Source: Pseudomonas sp. B33.4 (GTDB taxonomy: Bacteria > Pseudomonadota > Gammaproteobacteria > Pseudomonadales > Pseudomonadaceae). From it: a stretch of DNA of 64,000 nt. The notes below the pieces were generated by a model. That model was not told the origin of the DNA and searched no databases. It saw nothing but the letters and a program-made list of their open reading frames with translations. Location of the stretch: the NCBI RefSeq assembly GCF_034555375.1, contig NZ_CP140706.1:1293001-1357000 (forward strand). The letters are read 5' to 3'. Shown piece by piece: positions 41,362 through 49,569 of the stretch. A program made the position numbers and the translations under genes. The first letter of the stretch is position 1. Each line of letters starts with the position of its first letter.

Positions 41362-41709
41362 ATGGGTCAACTGATTGCAGGCACCTGCTACGTCAAAGTC
41401 GACGGCGCACAACTGACTATCAATGGCGGCTGCGAAGCCCCGCTGATGGCGGTCAAACGCGAAACCGTCGTACCCGGTTTCTACAAGGAAACCGATATTG
41501 CGCCGTCGTTCAAAGTGACCGCGCTGCACACCGCCGACTTCCCGCTGAAGAAGCTGATCGAAGGCACCGACATCACCGTCACCTGCGAATTCAGCAACGG
41601 CAAAGTCTACGTACTGGCCGGTGCGTATCTGGTCGAAGAGCCAGTCTCCAAAGGCGATGACGCCACCATCGAACTGAAATTCGAAGGCATCAAGGGGACC
41701 TGGCAATGA
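41362..41709 (+). CDS. Module 2: tail tube (Mu gpM-like)
   Basis: The 115-residue protein shows the Mu-type tube pattern: MGQLIAGTCYVKVDGAQLTI, GFYKETDIAPSFKVTALHTA, and a C-terminal AYLVEEPVSKGDDATIELKF. It starts at ATG 41362 with an agggag signal and overlaps the next gene by 4 bp. Confidence 0.92.
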   Translation: MGQLIAGTCYVKVDGAQLTINGGCEAPLMAVKRETVVPGFYKETDIAPSFKVTALHTADFPLKKLIEGTDITVTCEFSNGKVYVLAGAYLVEEPVSKGDDATIELKFEGIKGTWQ

Positions 41710-42002
41710 GCGGCGCCGTGAAGCTTCAGGTTGCGATCGAAGCTCACGGCGAGCCCCTGACCGAACTCGTCCTGCGCCGTCCGACGGTGCAGGAGGTGCG
41801 AGCGATCAAGGCGTTGCCGTACAAGATCGACAAGAGCGAAGAAGTCAGCCTCGACATGGACGTGGCGGCCAAATACATCGCCGTGTGCGCCGGCATTCCG
41901 CCGTCGTCGGTCAACCAGCTGGATCTGGCTGACCTCAATGCGCTGAGCTGGGCCGTTGCGAGTTTTTTCATGAGTGCGGCGTCGGCGCCATCACCGACCT
42001 GA
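41706..42002 (+). CDS. Module 2: tail assembly chaperone, short form
   Basis: The 98-residue protein (MSGAVKLQVAIEAHGEPLTE..., VLRRPTVQEVRAIKALPYKI) has the phage tail-chaperone (E/gp41-type) pattern including LDLADLNALSWAVASFF. It overlaps the tube gene by 4 bp and carries the slippery T-run at 41963. Confidence 0.85.
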   Translation: MSGAVKLQVAIEAHGEPLTELVLRRPTVQEVRAIKALPYKIDKSEEVSLDMDVAAKYIAVCAGIPPSSVNQLDLADLNALSWAVASFFMSAASAPSPT

Positions 42003-42133
42003 TCGCCGTCGCCTATGACCTGGCCTGGTTCTGGAAGGTTGACCCCGAACAGATGATGGCCAGGCCACTGGATGTGCTCCGCGAATCGCTGGAGCACGCG
42101 CAACGGATCAATGCGATGCAGCAGGTGCAGTGA
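41706..42133 (+). CDS. Module 2: frameshifted tail assembly chaperone
   Basis: A -1 slip on T TTT TTC (41963-41969) continues from CAT at 41969 for 54 codons (HECGVGAITDLIAVAYDLAW..., LEHAQRINAMQQVQ), giving 142 residues. The extension has no start of its own, is protein-like (Trp/Asp-rich DLAWFWKVDPEQMM), and its stop overlaps the tape-measure start as tgatg. This is the second such element in the locus, in an unrelated module. Confidence 0.85.
41963..41969 (+). other. Programmed -1 frameshift site, module 2
   Basis: Heptamer T TTT TTC in proper phase (AGT TTT TTC). After slippage both tRNAs pair with TTT. Confidence 0.85.
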
Positions 42134-43908
42134 TGGCAGACGAAGAGAAAAAAGTGAAAACGCCGGTGCTGATCACGGGCATCGATGAACTGTCGCCCAA
42201 ACTCGGCGCCCTTCAAGCCAAGGTCGAGGGTTTCAAGAAAAATCTCGAACAGGCTGGCCTCGGCAAACTGGACATCAGCGGTCTGTTCAAGGGCGGCAGC
42301 GTGATCACGCCGTTCGTGGAGGGGATCAAATCGGCGGCGGCGTTTCAGGGCAAATTGACTGAAGTCAGCGACACGGCAAAAACCGTCGACCTGCCCGCCA
42401 CACCGAAAGTCGCTGCGCAAAACATGAACGTGTTCAGTGCGTCGATGGAAAAGGTCTCAGCCGCCGTGGACGCGGCACTGGTGCCGGCGGTGGGGGCGTT
42501 GGTGGTCGGGCTGGAACCGATGCTGACCCAAGTCGGCAGCCTGCTCGCCGACAACCCGAAACTGGTCGAAGGCCTAGCGGCGGGGGCGATTGCCTTTTCG
42601 GCGATGCAAACCGCCGTCACCGGTATGACCCAGGTGATGGACGTGATGAGCATGGTGCTCAAGACCAACCCGATCATGCTGATCGCCATGGGTATCGCAG
42701 TGGCGGCCGGATTGATTTATGCCAACTGGACGCCGATCAGCGCTTTCTTCAAAGGCATGTGGGAGGGCGTGAAAAACATCGGTGCGAGTGCGATGGCGAC
42801 GTTGCGCTCGATCCTCGATTGGCGACCGCTGGATGCACTGGCGGCGCTGTGGTCACCGCTCGCGGGATTTTTTTCCGGGATCTGGGGCACGGTCAAAGCG
42901 GTCACCGCGCCAGTGATCGACTTCTTCAAATCGGTGTTCTCGTGGACGCCCGCCGGCATGATCCTGGAAAACTGGGCGCCGTTGACCGGTCTGTTTTCGG
43001 CGATCTGGAACTTGCTCAAGGCCTTGAGTGTGCCGGTGAAGTCGTTTCTCAAAGGACTGTTCGACTGGACACCGTTGGGGATGATCATCAACAACTGGGG
43101 GGCGATCACTGGCTTCTTCGCCTCGATCTGGACGGCGCTGCAACCGGCGGCACAAGCCATCAAGGACTTCTTCGGCACGTTGTTCGACTATTCCCCACTG
43201 GGCATGATCGTCAACAACTGGGGCAGCATCGTCACGTTCTTCGAACCGATCTGGGCCGCACTACAAGCGTCGGCGCAGCAGATCAAAAGCTTCTTCCAGG
43301 GCCTGTTCGAATGGTCGCCGCTGGAACAGATCGCGATGTACTGGCAACCGATCAGCGAAGTGTTTTCGGCGCTGTGGGGCGTGGTGCAAGCGTTGGCCGC
43401 ACCGGTACTCGAGTTTTTGCACAACATGTTCGAATGGACGCCGTTGGGGCAGATCATCAAGAACTGGGGGCCGATCACCGAGTGGTTCGGCGAGTTGTGG
43501 CAAAAGCTGCAAACCGTCATTGCGCCGATCCAAGAGCTGTTCGACGGCGGCTTTGCCGGACTGATCGCCAAGGTCACCGGCAAGGTGGAAACGTTCACCG
43601 AAGCGCAACGCCAGACCAATGCCGAAGGCAAAGGAGAGCTGGCTCCGGCGTTCTTCGGGGCAACGCCGCAAGCAGCGGGCAACGGTGCACTGCAAAGTGG
43701 TTCGTTGCCACAGAGTTCTGGCGCACTGATTCAACAAAGCGCAATCAACAACCGCACGCAGCTCGAAGGCGGCCTGACCGTGCGCTTCGAAAATGCGCCG
43801 GCCGGGTTGCGCACCGATCAACCGCAAACCAATCAACCGGGCCTGGCGCTGTCTTCGCGCATCGGCTATCGCTCGCTGTCGATGGGAGGTTCCAATGAAC
43901 TGGCGTGA
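42133..43908 (+). CDS. Module 2: tape measure protein with 41-residue repeats
   Basis: The 591-residue protein has a helical N-terminal third with a hydrophobic stretch (MLIAMGIAVAAGLIYANW near residue 180). Six complete tandem repeats of exactly 41 residues follow, from 42727 to 43464, with a partial seventh. Each repeat reads about W-x-P-I-x-x-F-F-x-x-I-W ... F-F-x-x-L-F-x-W-T-P-L-G. The C-terminal ~130 residues are polar and non-repetitive. The tape measure fixes tail length, so repeat number may do so. ATG 42133 is preferred over a GTG at 42130. Confidence 0.9.
   Translation: MADEEKKVKTPVLITGIDELSPKLGALQAKVEGFKKNLEQAGLGKLDISGLFKGGSVITPFVEGIKSAAAFQGKLTEVSDTAKTVDLPATPKVAAQNMNVFSASMEKVSAAVDAALVPAVGALVVGLEPMLTQVGSLLADNPKLVEGLAAGAIAFSAMQTAVTGMTQVMDVMSMVLKTNPIMLIAMGIAVAAGLIYANWTPISAFFKGMWEGVKNIGASAMATLRSILDWRPLDALAALWSPLAGFFSGIWGTVKAVTAPVIDFFKSVFSWTPAGMILENWAPLTGLFSAIWNLLKALSVPVKSFLKGLFDWTPLGMIINNWGAITGFFASIWTALQPAAQAIKDFFGTLFDYSPLGMIVNNWGSIVTFFEPIWAALQASAQQIKSFFQGLFEWSPLEQIAMYWQPISEVFSALWGVVQALAAPVLEFLHNMFEWTPLGQIIKNWGPITEWFGELWQKLQTVIAPIQELFDGGFAGLIAKVTGKVETFTEAQRQTNAEGKGELAPAFFGATPQAAGNGALQSGSLPQSSGALIQQSAINNRTQLEGGLTVRFENAPAGLRTDQPQTNQPGLALSSRIGYRSLSMGGSNELA
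42727..43464 (+). repeat. Six tandem 123-bp coding repeats in the tape measure gene
   Basis: Repeat starts fall at 42727, 42850, 42973, 43096, 43219 and 43342, each with a tgg codon; a partial seventh starts at 43465. Unit length is constant although DNA sequences have diverged, so selection holds the 41-residue period. Confidence 0.9.
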
Positions 43909-45130
43909 CCGTTTGTTGCCGGCATCCTTTCGTGGTGTCGGTTTCTGGATCGATCAGGCGAAAACCCCGGTCGGTCGCAAAGGTCAGTTGCACGAGTATC
44001 CGCAACGCGATCTGCCGTATTTCGAAGATCTCGGCCAACAGGCGAGGATTCACGACGTCACCGCATTCATCATCGGCGCCGATTGCCTGGAGCAGCGCGA
44101 CAAGCTGCTCAAGGCACTGGAGGCGGGCAGTGGTGAACTGGTGCATCCGTGGCTGGGGCGACTGCAAGTCAAGGTCGGCGAATGCGACATGACCCACACC
44201 CGCCAGGACGGCGGGTTAGTGACCATTACGCTGAAGTTCTATCCAGACCAACCGTTGCCGTTTCCGACCGCTACCGTCAGCACACAGAAAGTGTTGCTGG
44301 CCAAGGCCGACACGCTTTTGGGGTCTGCGGTGGCACGTTTCGAACAGGCGATGACGCTGATCAAGGCCGCGCGGATCGGCATTGCCAATCTGCGTAACAG
44401 CCTGACCGGCGTTTATGAGGTGATCAAAGAACAGCTCAAGCCGCTGATCGAGCAGTACCGGCAGATCACTGAACTGGTCAAAGCGGTCAAGGAGTTACCC
44501 AAGGAAGTGGCGGCGGAGTTCAAAGGCCTGCTCGGCGATATCAAGGAGCTCAAGGAATTCGCGAAGGAGGGCTACCGTGGCGTGATTGCCGACGTGTCCC
44601 AACAACTCGAAGCAATCCGCAAGGCTGATGCGCCGAAGATCACCACCGGCAAGGACACCAACGCCGCAGCGCAGGCCATGGCCGATCTGGTGCAGGACAC
44701 GATGCTGGTCAAAGTGGCGCAGTGGGTGGCGTCGATGCCAGTGGCGAGCCCCGCCGTGAAGCTGTCGTCGACACCCTCGGTGGCGCATCAGGCGGATCAA
44801 CCGGTGACCCGTCAGGAAGTACCGGTGACCGAAGAAATGAAAGCGCTGCAGAAGGCGGTCGGGGTGGCCATTGACCCGATGCTGGACAAGGCCGATCCCA
44901 AACACCACCAGGCAATCAACGATGTCAAGGAAGCGCTGCTAGCGCATCTCAAGGCAGTGGCGTCATCCGGTGTGCGACAGGTCACCAAATCGTTCCAGGA
45001 AAGCTTGCCGGCGCTGGTTGTGGCCTACAAGCAATTTGCCGATGCCACACGGGTGACGCAAGTGACTCAGAGCAACGCGATGAACCATCCGGGCTTTTCA
45101 CCCAACGACGTGAAAGTGTCCAGGGAGTGA
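43895..45130 (+). CDS. Module 2: DNA circularisation N-terminal-type tail protein (Mu gpN-like)
   Basis: The 411-residue protein begins MNWRDRLLPASFRGVGFWID and HEYPQRDLPYFEDLGQQARI, the N-terminal domain called DNA_circ_N; in Mu-like tails this protein sits at the tube-hub junction. The middle is a long helical region (LKPLIEQYRQITELVKAVKE). The ATG at 43895 has a gggagg signal and overlaps the tape-measure gene by 14 bp. The name circularisation is historical; a structural role fits this context. Confidence 0.9.
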   Translation: MNWRDRLLPASFRGVGFWIDQAKTPVGRKGQLHEYPQRDLPYFEDLGQQARIHDVTAFIIGADCLEQRDKLLKALEAGSGELVHPWLGRLQVKVGECDMTHTRQDGGLVTITLKFYPDQPLPFPTATVSTQKVLLAKADTLLGSAVARFEQAMTLIKAARIGIANLRNSLTGVYEVIKEQLKPLIEQYRQITELVKAVKELPKEVAAEFKGLLGDIKELKEFAKEGYRGVIADVSQQLEAIRKADAPKITTGKDTNAAAQAMADLVQDTMLVKVAQWVASMPVASPAVKLSSTPSVAHQADQPVTRQEVPVTEEMKALQKAVGVAIDPMLDKADPKHHQAINDVKEALLAHLKAVASSGVRQVTKSFQESLPALVVAYKQFADATRVTQVTQSNAMNHPGFSPNDVKVSRE

Positions 45131-45133
45131 GCC

Positions 45134-46180
45134 ATGAGCGAGATGGATAACCGCGTCACGTTGACCGTCAACAACATGGAATACGGCGGCTGGAAAAGCG
45201 TGGAGATCACGGCCGATCTGGAGCGCCAGTTCCGCACGTTCAAACTTGACATCACCTGGCAGTGGCCGGGGCAGACGGTGGACCAGCGGATCAAGCCGGG
45301 TGACCCCTGCGAAGTGAAAATCGGCCAGGATCTGGTGCTCACCGGCTATGTGTTCAAGGCGCCGATCAGCTATGACGGACGCCAGATCAGCCTGAGCATC
45401 GAGGGCAGTTCCAAGACCCAGGATCTGGTCGATTGCGCCGCCAGAAACCAGCCGAACCAGTGGCAGGAGCAACCGCTGCTGAGCATCGTTCAGGCGCTGG
45501 CGATGGAGTACGGGCTGATGGTGGTCAATGAAATTCCCGAGACTGCACGGCTGACCAAGCACACGATCGTGCCGGGTGAAACCGTGTTCCAGTCGATCGA
45601 CCGTTTGCTCTCGTTGCTGCGGGTGTTTTCCACCGATGACGAGCAGGGCCGACTGGTGCTGGCCAAACCCGGCAGCGGTGGTCGGGCCAGCGATGCGCTG
45701 GAACTGGGCAAGAATATCCTGTCGGCCAATGCCCCCATGGATCAGAGTCAGGTGTTCTCCGAATACCGGGTGATCGGCCAGCAGAAAGGTTCGGACAAGA
45801 AGAGCGGGGCGGCGGTCAGCGAGGTTGAATCCAGCGCGACCGATCTGAGCTTCAAACGTCGACGCACCACCATCATCAACGAGGGCACCGCGCTGACGTT
45901 CGAACTGGCCCAGCAACGCGCCCAGTGGGAGTGCGCCACCCGTATGGGGCGGGCGCAGACCACCACGTATCAGGTGCAGGGCTGGCGCCAGGCCAACGGT
46001 GATCTTTGGCGGCACAACACGCTGGTCAAAGTCACGGATCCGGTGCTGGGGTTTGATGGCGACATGCTGATTTCCAAGGTCACGTATTCGTTGTCGGCAC
46101 AGGGTTCGGTGACCACACTGCAAGTGGCGCCGCCGCATACCTTCGATGCCAATCCCAGCCCCCCGAAAAAAACCACATAG
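45134..46180 (+). CDS. Module 2: baseplate hub protein (Mu gpP-like)
   Basis: The 348-residue protein matches Mu P/T4 gp27-like hubs: NRVTLTVNNMEYGGWKSVEI, DPCEVKIGQDLVLTGYVFKA, SLSIEGSSKTQDLVDCAARN, VPGETVFQSIDRLLSLLRVF, RWECATR-like QWECATRMGRAQTTTYQVQG. It starts 3 bp after the previous stop. A long REP hairpin follows immediately. Confidence 0.93.
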   Translation: MSEMDNRVTLTVNNMEYGGWKSVEITADLERQFRTFKLDITWQWPGQTVDQRIKPGDPCEVKIGQDLVLTGYVFKAPISYDGRQISLSIEGSSKTQDLVDCAARNQPNQWQEQPLLSIVQALAMEYGLMVVNEIPETARLTKHTIVPGETVFQSIDRLLSLLRVFSTDDEQGRLVLAKPGSGGRASDALELGKNILSANAPMDQSQVFSEYRVIGQQKGSDKKSGAAVSEVESSATDLSFKRRRTTIINEGTALTFELAQQRAQWECATRMGRAQTTTYQVQGWRQANGDLWRHNTLVKVTDPVLGFDGDMLISKVTYSLSAQGSVTTLQVAPPHTFDANPSPPKKTT

Positions 46181-46186
46181 GCCCTG

Positions 46187-46263
46187 AAAAGATCGCAGCC
46201 TTCGGCAGCTCCTACAGGTGTACGCCGATCTCATGTAGGAGCTGCCGAAGGCTGCGATCTTTT
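46187..46263. repeat. REP-like long hairpin between hub and spike genes of module 2
   Basis: Two perfectly complementary 30-bp arms (46187-46216, 46234-46263; core gatcgcagccttcggcagct) with a 17-base loop lie 6 bp after the hub stop. The sequence is unlike the other REP elements of the window and belongs to a different dispersed intergenic repeat family. Confidence 0.92.
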
Positions 46264-46294
46264 GACGTCGGCCCGTTTCTTACAGGAACCAAGC

Positions 46295-46804
46295 ATGAGC
46301 CTACTGACACGCCTGCTGGCGCGCGGCACTGTCGTGCTCGCCAATTCGGCATCCAAGCTGCAATCGCTGCAAATGCGCCTCACCGCTGGCGAAGTGAACG
46401 ACGACATGGAGCACTTTGAACCTTACGGTTTCACCAGCCACCCGCTGGCCGGCGCTGAAGGTGTCGTCACGTTCATCGGCGGCGACCGTTCCCACGCCAT
46501 CGCCCTGGTCATTGCCGATCGCCGTTATCGCCTGCAATCGCTGGCATCGGGCGAAGTGGCGATCTACACCGACGAAGGCGACAAAATTCACTTCAAGCGC
46601 GGGCGGATCATCGACATTGAAACCGCCACGCTGAACATCCGCGCCAGCAGCGCGGTGAACTTCGACACGCCGGTGATCAATCAGACCGGGAAAATCGTTT
46701 CCACCGGCGACCAGTTGGCCGGCGGCATCAGCCAGATCAAACACGTGCACGTCGGCGTACAGGCCGGCAGCGGCCAGACCGGCGCGCCGGCAGGAGGCAA
46801 GTGA
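46295..46804 (+). CDS. Module 2: baseplate spike (Mu gp45-like) with HxH tip
   Basis: The 169-residue protein shows the Mu gp45 pattern: LLTRLLARGTVVLANSASKL, YGFTSHPLAGAEGVVTFIGG, HAIALVIADRRYRLQSLASG, a beta-helical part (IDIETATLNIRASSAVNFDT) and a tip KHVHVG, whose HxH can bind iron at the point of the spike. It overlaps the next gene by one base. The start is ATG 46295. Confidence 0.93.
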   Translation: MSLLTRLLARGTVVLANSASKLQSLQMRLTAGEVNDDMEHFEPYGFTSHPLAGAEGVVTFIGGDRSHAIALVIADRRYRLQSLASGEVAIYTDEGDKIHFKRGRIIDIETATLNIRASSAVNFDTPVINQTGKIVSTGDQLAGGISQIKHVHVGVQAGSGQTGAPAGGK

Positions 46805-47202
46805 TGCTGATCAGCCAAAATCTCCACGCCGCACTGACCCGCTCCGTACTGATCAGCCTGTTCACCTGGCGCCGCGCCGCCGATGACGACGCCCTCGACG
46901 ACGACGAACGTTTCGGCTGGTGGGGCGATACGTTTCCCAGCGTTGCCGACGACCGCATCGGCTCGCGGCTATGGCTGCTGCGCCGGGTGAAATTGACCCG
47001 GCAAACGCAGATGGACGCCGAGTTTTATGCCCGCGAAGCCCTTCAATGGCTGATCGACGACGGCCACTGCAGCGCCATCGACATCATCAGCGAACGCCTC
47101 GACGCCCAGCGCCTGAACCTGCGCACGGTCCTGACTCTGGCCGACGGCGAACGTCTGGACATCAACCCCGATAACAGTTGGCAGGTGATCTATGCCGTTT
47201 GA
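46804..47202 (+). CDS. Module 2: baseplate protein (Mu gp46-like)
   Basis: The 132-residue protein belongs to the phage GP46 family: FGWWGDTFPSVADDRIGSRL then WLLRRVKLTRQT, AREALQWLIDDGHCSAIDII. It is a wedge component equivalent to gp25. It is flanked by one-base and 11-bp overlaps with spike and gp47 genes. Confidence 0.93.
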   Translation: MLISQNLHAALTRSVLISLFTWRRAADDDALDDDERFGWWGDTFPSVADDRIGSRLWLLRRVKLTRQTQMDAEFYAREALQWLIDDGHCSAIDIISERLDAQRLNLRTVLTLADGERLDINPDNSWQVIYAV

Positions 47203-48235
47203 AACCCCTTCGCTGCCGGTGCTGATCAAGCGCACCCAAAGCGACCTGGCCGGCGATTCGCTGCGCCAGTCCGATGCGCAAGTGCTGGCCCGTACCCTCG
47301 GTGGCGCGGCTTATGGTCTGTACGGTTATCTCGACTGGATTGCCGAGCAGATTCTGCCGGACAAGGCCGATGAGTCGACCCTGGAACGCATTGCCGCTCT
47401 GCGTCTGAACCAACCGCGCAAACCCGCGCAAGTGGCCACCGGCAGCGTCAGTTTTACCGCCACTGCCGGCGCGGTGCTCGACGCCAATACGCTGCTGCAG
47501 ACCAATGACGGCCGCACCTACAAAGTCACCGCCGCGCGCACCACCGTCAATGGCAGCAACACCACCACGATCGCCGCGCTGGATGCCGGCAGTCTGGGCA
47601 ATGCCGACGCCGGGCTGGCGCTGACCCCGGTGCAGCCGATTGCCGGTGTGATCGGCAACAGTTTTGTGGTGCTGGCGCCGGGACTCAGCGGCGGTGTGGC
47701 GCGGGAAAGTCTGGAGTCGCTGCGTTCGCGGGTGATCCGTTCCTACCGCGTGATTCCCCATGGTGGCTCGGCCAGTGACTACGAAACCTGGGCGCTGGAA
47801 GTGCCCGGCGTAACGCGCGCCTGGTGCCGTGGTGGCTTGCTCGGGCCGGGCACCGTCGGCGTGTACATCATGCGTGACGACGATCCGCAACCGGTGCCGA
47901 ACGATGAACAACTGGCCGAGGTTCAGGCTTATATCGAACCCTTGCGTCCGGTGACGGCTGAAGTGCATGTGCGTCCACCGATTCAAGTGCCTGTGACCTA
48001 TCGCCTGAAGTTGACCCCAGATACCAGCGCGGTGCGCGCGGCGGTCGAAACCCAACTGCGCGACTTGCATAACCGCGAGGCCGACCTCGGCGAAGATCTG
48101 TTGATCAGCCATATCCGCGAAGCGATCAGTAGCGCCGCAGGTGAAACCGACCACGTGCTGACAGCTCCCGTGGCCAACGTCACGGCCAACGACAGCGAAC
48201 TGCTGACCTTCGGAGGTTGTGTATGGGGGGCATAA
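47192..48235 (+). CDS. Module 2: baseplate J-like protein (Mu gp47-like)
   Basis: The 347-residue protein is a baseplate J family member: LYGYLDWIAEQILPDKADES, LERIAALRLNQPRKPAQVAT, SLRSRVIRSYRVIPHGGSAS then DYETWALEVPGVTRAWC, VHVRPPIQVPVTYRLKLTPD. It builds the baseplate wedge. It overlaps gp48 by 13 bp. Confidence 0.95.
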   Translation: MPFETPSLPVLIKRTQSDLAGDSLRQSDAQVLARTLGGAAYGLYGYLDWIAEQILPDKADESTLERIAALRLNQPRKPAQVATGSVSFTATAGAVLDANTLLQTNDGRTYKVTAARTTVNGSNTTTIAALDAGSLGNADAGLALTPVQPIAGVIGNSFVVLAPGLSGGVARESLESLRSRVIRSYRVIPHGGSASDYETWALEVPGVTRAWCRGGLLGPGTVGVYIMRDDDPQPVPNDEQLAEVQAYIEPLRPVTAEVHVRPPIQVPVTYRLKLTPDTSAVRAAVETQLRDLHNREADLGEDLLISHIREAISSAAGETDHVLTAPVANVTANDSELLTFGGCVWGA

Positions 48236-48822
48236 GAACCGTCGCACAATATCAGGCGCAACTGCGCGCCTTGCTGCCCAGTGGCCCGGCGTGGGACCCG
48301 GAGCGCGTGCCGGAACTGGAGGAAGTGCTGCAAGGCGTCGCCGTCGAACTGGCACGCCTCGATGCGCGCGCCGCCGACCTGCTCAACGAGATGGACCCGG
48401 CCGGCGTCAGCGAACTGGTGCCGGACTGGGAGCGGGTGATGAACCTGCCCGACCCATGCCTGGGTGCGACGCCACTGTTCGACGACCGCCGGCTCGCCGT
48501 ACGCCGACGCTTGCTCGCGGTCGGCAGCCAAGCGGTCGGCTACTACCTCGAAATCGCCAAAAGCCAGGGCTATCCCAACGCCACCATCACCGAACTCGAA
48601 GCCCCGCGCATGGGCCGTTCGCGTTTCGGCTCGGCGCACTGGGGCACGTGGGAAGCGCAGTTCATGTGGACCCTCAACACCGGCGGGCGCTTGTTGCTCG
48701 GTCGGCGTTTCGGCGCGAGCTACTGGGGCGAGCGCTTCGGCGTCAATCCGGGGTCGGCGCTGGAATGCCTGATTCACCGCAGTGCGCCGGCGCATACCAA
48801 GGTGCACATCAATTATGACTAG
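48223..48822 (+). CDS. Module 2: baseplate-fibre connector (Mu gp48/DUF2313-like)
   Basis: The 199-residue protein (MGGIRTVAQYQAQLRALLPS, GPAWDPERVPELEEVLQGVA, LVPDWERVMNLPDPCLGATP, CLIHRSAPAHTKVHINYD) matches the YmfQ/gp48 family, which links wedge and fibre. ATG 48223 follows ggaggtt; a TTG at 48217 is also open. It ends 14 bp before the first fibre gene. Confidence 0.92.
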   Translation: MGGIRTVAQYQAQLRALLPSGPAWDPERVPELEEVLQGVAVELARLDARAADLLNEMDPAGVSELVPDWERVMNLPDPCLGATPLFDDRRLAVRRRLLAVGSQAVGYYLEIAKSQGYPNATITELEAPRMGRSRFGSAHWGTWEAQFMWTLNTGGRLLLGRRFGASYWGERFGVNPGSALECLIHRSAPAHTKVHINYD

Positions 48823-48836
48823 GGAGGAATGACGGG

Positions 48837-49568
48837 ATGGATTATCCGAAGAGCGTGCCCAGTTCCGGGCTGGTGAATGGCAAATTTGTTGATGAAAACC
48901 CATTGATGGGAACGCCGGGTTCATTGATTCCGGCGCGATGGGGCAACAGCGTTACCGACGAAGTAATCAACGTGATCACTGCCGCCGGACTAGTCCCCGA
49001 CGAGGGCGACACTACGCAACTCAAAGCGGCGATTTCGGCAATTGTCGAAAAGAACAAAAGTGATTCTCTGGCAAGCAAGGATGAGGCCGAGGCGGGTACC
49101 AGCAGCAGCCGTCTGATGACTCCGCAGCGGGTGTTCCAGGCGATCGAAAAGAAAGTGGTGCAAGCCACTGAAACGGTTTTTGGCTGGGCGCGGATCGCGA
49201 CTCAAGCCCAGGTCAATGCGGGGACGGATGACACCACTTTCGTCACGCCGAAAAAACTCTGGTTTGGTGTTTCCTACAGCATTGGCGCGAACGGCTATAT
49301 CGCTTTTCCGAGCTGGTTGGGGGGCTTCATGATTCAGTGGGTCATGATCACCGTCGCTACAGATAAAACCTATGTTGCAAAACCCTGGCCGGTGGCTTTC
49401 AAGACCCAGTGCGCCGCTACCTGGGCAAGTTACTCGCACAGCGGCAACGCACCCTTTTTCGATATCGTCACTCCACCCTTGGTGACCTACTTTGATCCCA
49501 GCCAGGTTCAAGTCTTGAGTAATTCCGGTGGCTCCGGTTTTGTCACTGTCCTGGGGGTGGGGAACTGA
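48837..49568 (+). CDS. Module 2: tail fibre A
   Basis: The 243-residue fibre starts with the shared anchor (MDYPKSVPSSGLVNGKFVDE, GTPGSLIPARWGNSVTDEVI), about residues 1-70. A stem with the common phage-fibre pattern KDEAEAGTSSSRLMTPQRVF and NAGTDDTTFVTPKKLW follows. The C-terminal knob (SWLGGFMIQWVMITVATDKT) resembles gp53-type fibre ends. Its chaperone gene follows by 1 bp. It is nearest to the baseplate genes and so may be the best expressed of the five fibres. Confidence 0.88.
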   Translation: MDYPKSVPSSGLVNGKFVDENPLMGTPGSLIPARWGNSVTDEVINVITAAGLVPDEGDTTQLKAAISAIVEKNKSDSLASKDEAEAGTSSSRLMTPQRVFQAIEKKVVQATETVFGWARIATQAQVNAGTDDTTFVTPKKLWFGVSYSIGANGYIAFPSWLGGFMIQWVMITVATDKTYVAKPWPVAFKTQCAATWASYSHSGNAPFFDIVTPPLVTYFDPSQVQVLSNSGGSGFVTVLGVGN

Positions 49569-49569
49569 C

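Noticed and set aside
42003..42132. Assembly error as the reason for the broken second half of the module 2 chaperone
   Set aside because: The break occurs exactly at a slippery heptamer, the same design is found in module 1, and neighbouring frames are intact.
42727..43464. Regularly spaced repeats considered as a CRISPR array
   Set aside because: The period is 123 bp without constant short repeats and unique spacers, and the repeats are an in-frame protein repeat.
48219..48818. Second open frame over the gp48-like gene
   Set aside because: It is Arg/Pro/Ala-rich out-of-frame translation of a gene with clear gp48-family sequence.
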